The notes under the pieces: model-generated
Database searches by the model: none
Told to the model about the DNA's origin: nothing
The model's input: only the letters and a program-made list of their open reading frames with translations
Program-made: the position numbers and the translations under genes
In this document: positions 58,425-64,000 of the stretch, one piece after another
Layout of the letters: every line of letters starts with the position of its first letter
How positions within the stretch are numbered: position 1 is the stretch's first letter
Source of the DNA: Halichondria panicea
Taxonomy: Eukaryota; Porifera; Demospongiae; Suberitida; Halichondriidae
Assembly: GCF_963675165.1 (NCBI RefSeq)
Contig: NC_087381.1
Location: 4,899,378 to 4,963,377 of the forward strand
Direction of reading: 5' to 3'
Length of the DNA stretch: 64,000 nucleotides

Positions 58425-58623
58425 TACAGGGATTTGAGGAGTTCTTGCAACTGTAAACTCGAGAGCGGAAGTACCTGTCACGTGAACCAAGCTTGGTAAC
58501 AAGATTGAATTTTGGCTCATTCCAAACCAATTTTTCTCCAATAGAGCCTATTCATTTTTGTTAAACTGGGAAAACATCGACTTACATCAGAAAGCTAAGA
58601 GCCTTTGGTACACAACCAAAAAT

Positions 58624-58919
58624 TAGTCTCGCGGACCCAGACCCTGAAAGGAGGGTCTGGCCAATTTCACCGTACAGAGTTGTGTTGACCGCGCCACAAA
58701 TATCGTGGCGCTCTAAGTGGCTGATAAGTGTTTGTAGTAAGTTGTGAAACCGCACAGCTGCACTAAATAGATTTGGCAAATCTAATTATGTGGTTTCACA
58801 CATCCGTCCTCCACCCACTAACCACTTATCAATGCAAACAGCCACTTAGACCGCTGCACAAGTAGCTCATGTGTAATTTGCCAGACGATAATATATCGGC
58901 TGGTCCACGAGACTAACCA
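58624..58919. repeat. MITE with 'ttagtctcg-ggacc' ends
   Basis: Left end ttagtctcgcggacc and right end ggtccacgagactaa are inverted, and both are bordered by ccaaaaat. The interior contains a second imperfect inverted pair around ccacttatca/tggctgataagtg. Confidence 0.65.
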
Positions 58920-58929
58920 AAAATCCACG

Positions 58930-61300
58930 TATATGATTAGCATCTGTGAGAGGTGCACTTATTATACTGATGTGTGCACAGAACCGTATGAAATCTATTT
59001 TGTAATACAAGTGGATCAGATGTGTGTTAAAGATGTGTGTGCAATATGTACTTCACTCGTGATTGCCAATGTGATGTTCTGCTATGTATCACAAGTGAGG
59101 AAGGAGCTGCTCTGTTACACATCTGTGCATGTGAGCAAATGAGAGCAGTAATTTAAATTGTTTATTACTGTAGCTATTAAGAAGCAGGCATTAACGCTTG
59201 TTGACAGTGTGGAAAGGTGCAGACTCACATGAAGGTTTGTTAGACAACCAGAGTTTAATACTTTGGTTATTTTTATGTAGGGTAGAACAACTGGCCAGAC
59301 AGCTAGACGTCAGTCATCTATAGAGTGGAAACGCGTGAGTCTAACTATATAATTATGTATGCACTGATGATCAAAATTATAATTATATATTTCTAGGCTT
59401 GAAAGTCATCATTATTTTGACAACATTCAGACGAGGGGTTAATTGATGATCCACTACTTCCCTGTTACTTTATAATTATACATTTATTTCAATTATTAGA
59501 TGGCTGCTTTTATTGTGACCCCTTATGTGACTAACTATGAATGGCTCGCACTTTCAAAAGTGAGTGCACTACATGTACGTATACATTTAGACGTGTGTAC
59601 GTGTACATTTTACAATTCAAACTCTACCCCTGCGTGTGTATATATAGGTGTTCAGAGTTGCATAGTGTGCTTCATTTTGGAAAGCAGACAAGTATGTAAG
59701 CGGTTCTTAGACCTGGTAAGGAATGTAACCCACACATTAAAAAAAAAATAGAAGTGCACCCACTGCTCTACCTTGTGGAAGACCTTGCTGTCTCTTCGGT
59801 CCCACTGCTGCTTTTAATTAACACTGAAAGGTTAATGTTTAAACTGTGTACGTATATATGATATGTAATACTTCCTTCGTCTTGTGTTGCAGGTGTGAAG
59901 CCTTTAATTTATATTGATGAGGGAGAAGAAATAGACGAGCCCTATAAGTGGTGATATTACTGCTTCGTTTTCAACATTAGAAGCATTGAGATTTGTCTGC
60001 TCAAGTGGCTATTACCAGAGTGAGATTTTCAACAGTGAGTATTATAATTTATGCTGTTGGTTTACCTACGTTATACTTATTTAGGTGTGTTGCTGGGTTG
60101 ACTAATCTCTACAACCATGCAGCATGGAATGGCCTAGTGTCTCATCACACATCTTGGCAAGGCTATATCAGTCTGGAGCACTGAGAAAGGTAAGAATATT
60201 TATTGTACATGCATGGATTAAGCTATAATTATATGTTTGTTTGCATGCTATCTAAAAACAAGGCTCGTTGAGAGATATTACCAGATATTGCCTTGTCTTT
60301 CAATGGCACCAATCAGAATGGTGTGAAGTCTCAAGAGAATACGATATACATTCATCATCGTCTTGGATGTTTTGGTGCAAACGTATATGGAGCAGTTTAT
60401 GGACACATGTACGAATTACTTCTTGCTTGAATGTAAGTGTTCAATATCAATTTTGAATATAATATTATGCAATGTACCATTGACAATATATTTCAGGTTG
60501 TGTATGCAGGACTCCTGTTGTTCATTCTAATTGCTTAATTGACGGCATATAGTGGTCTGTGCCAAGAAGAATCTTCTCCCTTCCACCTTACCAAAATGAG
60601 AGGCTTTTGACCCTTCGGACTGAACACGTAAACACATGTTCCTGACATGTACATATGTTACACTGGACAATTCGACCTACAGGAGCTCGAGTTGGGTTTC
60701 ACCATATACAATGAGCAAGACTGTCCGTTGTTAACTTAACATTACTACGCAGCCTTTTACAATCGAACAAGAACGAGAGCAACTTAGAATTATCATAGTA
60801 ATTTTTATAAGTTGTCCTCTAGCTATTTTAACCATCCTTTTCATGCATGCACTTGTCAATACATAATTATCTCTGCCAACCTGCATGATTGTAGATCTAG
60901 TCTACTGTAAATACAATGATATACAACCAAGCCACTAGCTCTAGCTTTAATATATTTACATGTCTGTACCAGATTATGTACAATGCTGAATCACAACTGT
61001 ACAGCTTCCGCACATATCTGTGCTATCACTTGTGTAACACATCATTGCCCAGATGAAATGTACAAGTTCAATTGCACACAACTGTACGGACTTGTACATT
61101 AACAGATCAGGACTTTTTGGTTGTGTAAAGGCTTTGCACCACAGCAGGTTGTCAGCTGAAGCTATCCTTGAGATTCTAATCGTTTTGTGAGCTACTACTT
61201 GCCCCAGCCTGCCCGTAAGCTGTTGAAAGTGTATCACTAGTCTCAGTAAAATCTCTCTGTGCTGAACACTAGTAGGTGTACAGTTCACATACAGAATTCC
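58930..61300. other. Possible gene remnants, not assignable
   Basis: At 60284-60430 on the plus strand a 48-codon open stretch follows a ttaccag acceptor. It reads DIALSFNGTNQNGVKSQ, later IHHRLGCFGANVYGAV, and ends at a TGA. It looks protein-like but I do not recognise it. Other open frames (59500-59751, 59993-60184) carry no domain. I could not link these into a gene. Confidence 0.25.
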
Positions 61301-61619
61301 AAGCTTTTCAGTAATTGAAGTTGAACTGAGGCAAGGAACATTTCAGTTTGAACAGGATCTGTACGTGTGTATGATGGATTCTTGAGATCAGACCAGAGCT
61401 TTCCAGACCCTTCTAGACCGTCTACCACCCCTTTTGCTATCACTATTAAAGACCATTGTTTTGTTGATGTAAGTTGCTACCCAATTTTGTTGTACTGGTG
61501 CATACTCAAGTACTATATACTTCTCTTACAGGTTGAAGAGTTTTGTAAAGTTGTGTACGTACGACACCTAAAGGCTTTTGACAAGCTTGGTTTTCTAATC
61601 GTATGGGATTGGCTACTTA

Positions 61620-62154
61620 ATGATGGAGACTGATGATGATACTGATAGTAGTGTGTGTGACAGAATATCTAGTGAAGAGTTTGCATCCCAAGAAGAAGAC
61701 ACTCAAGAGAGCTATGTTCCATTTAAATGCATAGGTGTCACTCGTGATACGGAGTATCAGAACATTCTCCGTGAAGTTAAGGATATAATTAGATGTTGTA
61801 GCACCTTTACTTGAACTGCAACTTTCAATAATTGTATGGTCATCATTTGTCACAATAAGTGGTGACATTGTTCCAGTGAAGATGAAACCTGAGCCAGAGA
61901 ATATTGTTGATCCTGAGGCAATTTCTTTTCAGTGCCTTCATAATGGGGTTTGGCGGACAATTGGTTATGTTGTTTCTGAAATTTGTGAGGAAGTACACAC
62001 AGCTATCAAAAAAGGGGACATATTAGTAGTCAAGTTCGTGTGGGTAAAATTCAAGCTTTGGAAGAAACAGCCTGGTTATTATGCTTGTATTGGAGTCACT
62101 CGGAGAGGAGAATGGTCGATAAAGGTTAAAAGATGTTGTAGCACCTTTACTTGA
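61620..62154 (+). CDS. HIRAN-like domain protein, two-exon fragment
   Basis: An acidic N-terminal part (METDDDTDSSVCDRISSEEF) is followed by YVPFKCIGVTRDTEYQNILR, ending near 61790. After an intron the frame resumes at about 61877 (ttccag acceptor) with KMKPEPENIVDPEAISFQC, WRTIGYVVSE, a VHTAI segment, and PGYYACIGVTRRGEWS. The order of G-x-x-R/Q, E-P-x-N-x-x-D-x-x-A-I and IGY matches the HIRAN fold, a DNA-end-binding module. Related stand-alone versions are, as I recall, numerous in sponge and cnidarian genomes. The exact donor is uncertain because about 65 bp spanning it are duplicated after the second exon (61792-61857 and 62131-62196). Upstream exons may exist near 61370-61600. Confidence 0.45.
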
Positions 62155-62309
62155 ACTGTAACTTTCAATAATTGTATGGTCATCATTTGTCACAGTTGTT
62201 ATAATTCTGAACGTATGACATTGGATAATTAACGCATGCAAATGACGTATGATAATTAAAGAATACAAGGTAAAGAATACATATAATAGCAGTAATATGT
62301 CCTCGAAAG

Positions 62310-63747
62310 TTAGACATACAAGTGTTTGGAAATGTAAGTGGGAATATTAGGTGGTGGCGGCAGCTCTTCTGGTGGATTGTGAAAAATCGCTCTTGTATGA
62401 AGAGTTTTGTGTGATGGAAGGGAGGCCTTCCCACTTGAAAACATAGAAGTGGCCATCGACTCAGCTCTCGAGACTCTAGACATTTTTCTTGGTGATTGTG
62501 TGGATGGAATGTCAAAATCAGGTCTGTCACCCTCATAGAAGCGGTCGTGGTTGGAGGTATAATAAAAATATGGCAGATCGGGGTCATTCCGTTTCTCATA
62601 CTCATTACAGATTTTTCTCCAAGAAAACTTCACTTCTTTCGACGTAAAGTTTTTCCCGAGTAAATCCCTCACCACACTAAAAAAACACTCTACATCATCA
62701 GTGGTAGATGCTCGTGGGTGTTCAGGTGGCAAACTCCGGTTAACTAGCTCAATTCGTCGAAACTCAGAGGTCTCAATGTGTAAGATAACTGCAATCAACA
62801 CTTCACTAAACCCACGCACACTGGATATGTCCCTATCAAAAAAGCATACTGATTGTTTCATAGGGTTAGCGGTGAGCTTACTTGTTTACTTCCAATAAGC
62901 TGAAGTCATATTCAGACTGGTGCCAGGGCATGAGATCGTCCAGAATATACTGCAGGAACTTGTAGTTCAGCCGGCATCTCTGAAGCTGAGATAATCCACG
63001 CTCATCAGCTGCACGTCTCCAACCGTTTACAGCATGAATGTAGTTGGCCTCAGCTGTGTATCCTTTCCTTTCCATGAAGTGTGCCAGAGGTAGAGAAAAC
63101 AATCTTTCAGCATCACTGACCGATTGCTTTCTCAAACCGACAAGAGCAGAGTGTGTCAATCTAGAGGTTTCGTCCTTGAGAGCTTCCATATAGTGCTCTA
63201 CTTCAATGTCATCTGGACCTCCATTACGGGTACACTTGGCCATCCTCTGTATAAATTAAAGAGTGCAGTGTGTAAATGTAAATGTACATTCATTATTATG
63301 TATAAAAGAGTGCAGTGTGTAAATGTAAATGTACCTTCAGTACATGGGCCGGGTCTTATCTCTCATAAAAGACGTTTCCAGTTTCTGGATGAACTTCTGG
63401 CACATGCAAATGTTGTCTGAAAGGTACACCATTTCGATCGTATTCTCTGACGGTGTGGTGAACTCAAGTTGAGCTAAAATAGACCTCAATTTGTCCACTT
63501 CTTCTTCTCTCTTTCCTACGGTAATTATTAATTATCATCTTCGAGCATTAATTTATGTGCAACTTGTGTTACCTGGAATCCACGAATGAAATTTGTAGCC
63601 ACTTGGAACCGTGCGAGGTCTAAATCGAGATATGATATCCTCCCATGTGAGGCCAAGAACTTCCTTCCAAATGTGTATCTCACATAGTAGCTGTGCTGAT
63701 ACGAAAGGACTTGGTTTCAGACATGTGATCAATGAGTTTGCCATCAC
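62310..63747 (-). CDS. Conserved, possibly transposon-derived gene, 3' part
   Basis: Minus-strand exons, in order: about 63737-63571 (LITCLKPSPFVSAQLLCEIH ... GYKFHSWIPG, then GTAACA), about 63520-63350 (REEVDKLRSILAQLEF ... NICMCQKFIQKLE), about 63246-62882 (GGPDDIEVEHYMEALKDETS ... NYIHAVNGWRRAADERGLSQ ... LLEVN) and 62832-62310 (DISSVRGFSEVL ... ASTTDDVECFFSVVRDLLGK ... FYYTSNHDRFYEG, stop). The last junction is phase 2 across a ~49-bp intron and in frame. The upstream end is cut by the window edge; a further short exon may lie at about 63930-63944. I recall similar proteins recurring in cnidarian and sponge genomes, which suggests a mobile origin, but I cannot assign a transposase class or catalytic residues. 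Confidence 0.5.
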
Positions 63748-64000
63748 TGAAATATAGAAAAAAATCTATGAGTGAAAAACGTACATGAACCTGACCTAAC
63801 AAATTACGTTTTGGAGTCAGCAGATACTTTCTTTTATAAGCGGGAGTACTTAGCCCTGATGGTAGAGCGAATTTGAAGCACAGACAGGGGTCTGGTATAC
63901 CCTTTGTTTCTCATCGAATTATACTCACCGTCGCTACTAAATCCTAAAAGATACACATAATTATGTACACATAATAATACACTATTTTGTATATAGGTCT

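Overview
This is a window of nuclear DNA from an intron-rich eukaryote, most likely an early-branching marine animal; a demosponge is my best guess. The evidence: AT-rich intergenic DNA, GT-AG introns almost all in phase 1, (CA)n microsatellites, many small inverted-repeat (MITE/foldback) elements, and a gene set of Calx-beta repeats, SUEL-like and AbfB carbohydrate-binding modules, a HIRAN-like protein and an ABHD2-type lipase. There are no operons, no ribosome-binding sites and no CRISPR array. The species call is inference.

Layout. 1-5.3 kb is AT-rich intergenic DNA with several foldback repeats. 5.35-7.43 kb and 14.1-16.2 kb are the arms of an inverted duplication carrying two copies of a small secreted lectin gene. 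The right copy (14829-16643, +) also has an AbfB exon; in the left copy (6694-6083, -) the duplication breaks off about 30 bp into that exon. Between the arms lie MITEs, a GC-rich minisatellite island (8.85-12.2 kb), an 83-bp triple repeat and a pair of 243-bp direct repeats. 17099-21943 (-) is a seven-exon ABHD2-like hydrolase (478 aa after splicing). It sits head-to-head with a 19-exon + strand gene (22779-34240, 1127 aa) encoding a secreted Calx-beta repeat protein. For both, exon boundaries were worked out by hand, and all junctions are in frame.

Convergent with the Calx-beta gene is an uninterrupted 3.5-kb coding region (34978-38469, -). It encodes a fusion of a ten-helix TPT/SLC35-type nucleotide-sugar transporter, an extra membrane anchor, a DXD-type glycosyltransferase-like domain, a polysaccharide-pyruvyltransferase-like domain and a second DXD-type glycosyltransferase-like domain. 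A segmental duplication (32470-43078 and 43824-57834, same orientation) copied this gene intact (46042-49530, -), together with only the last three exons of the Calx-beta gene. The right copy has since gained several MITEs whose empty sites are visible in the left copy.

The last 6 kb holds more foldback elements, a HIRAN-like two-exon gene fragment (61620-62154, +) and the 3' part of a conserved, possibly transposon-derived gene (63747-62310, -) that runs off the window edge.

The most interesting point is the pairing of a secreted Calx-beta protein with a transporter/glycosyltransferase/pyruvyltransferase fusion. Sponge aggregation factors are Calx-beta-containing proteoglycans, and a pyruvylated galactose epitope has been described on that of Microciona prolifera. 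The locus is therefore a candidate for an extracellular adhesion protein plus the enzyme that decorates it. That link is a hypothesis.
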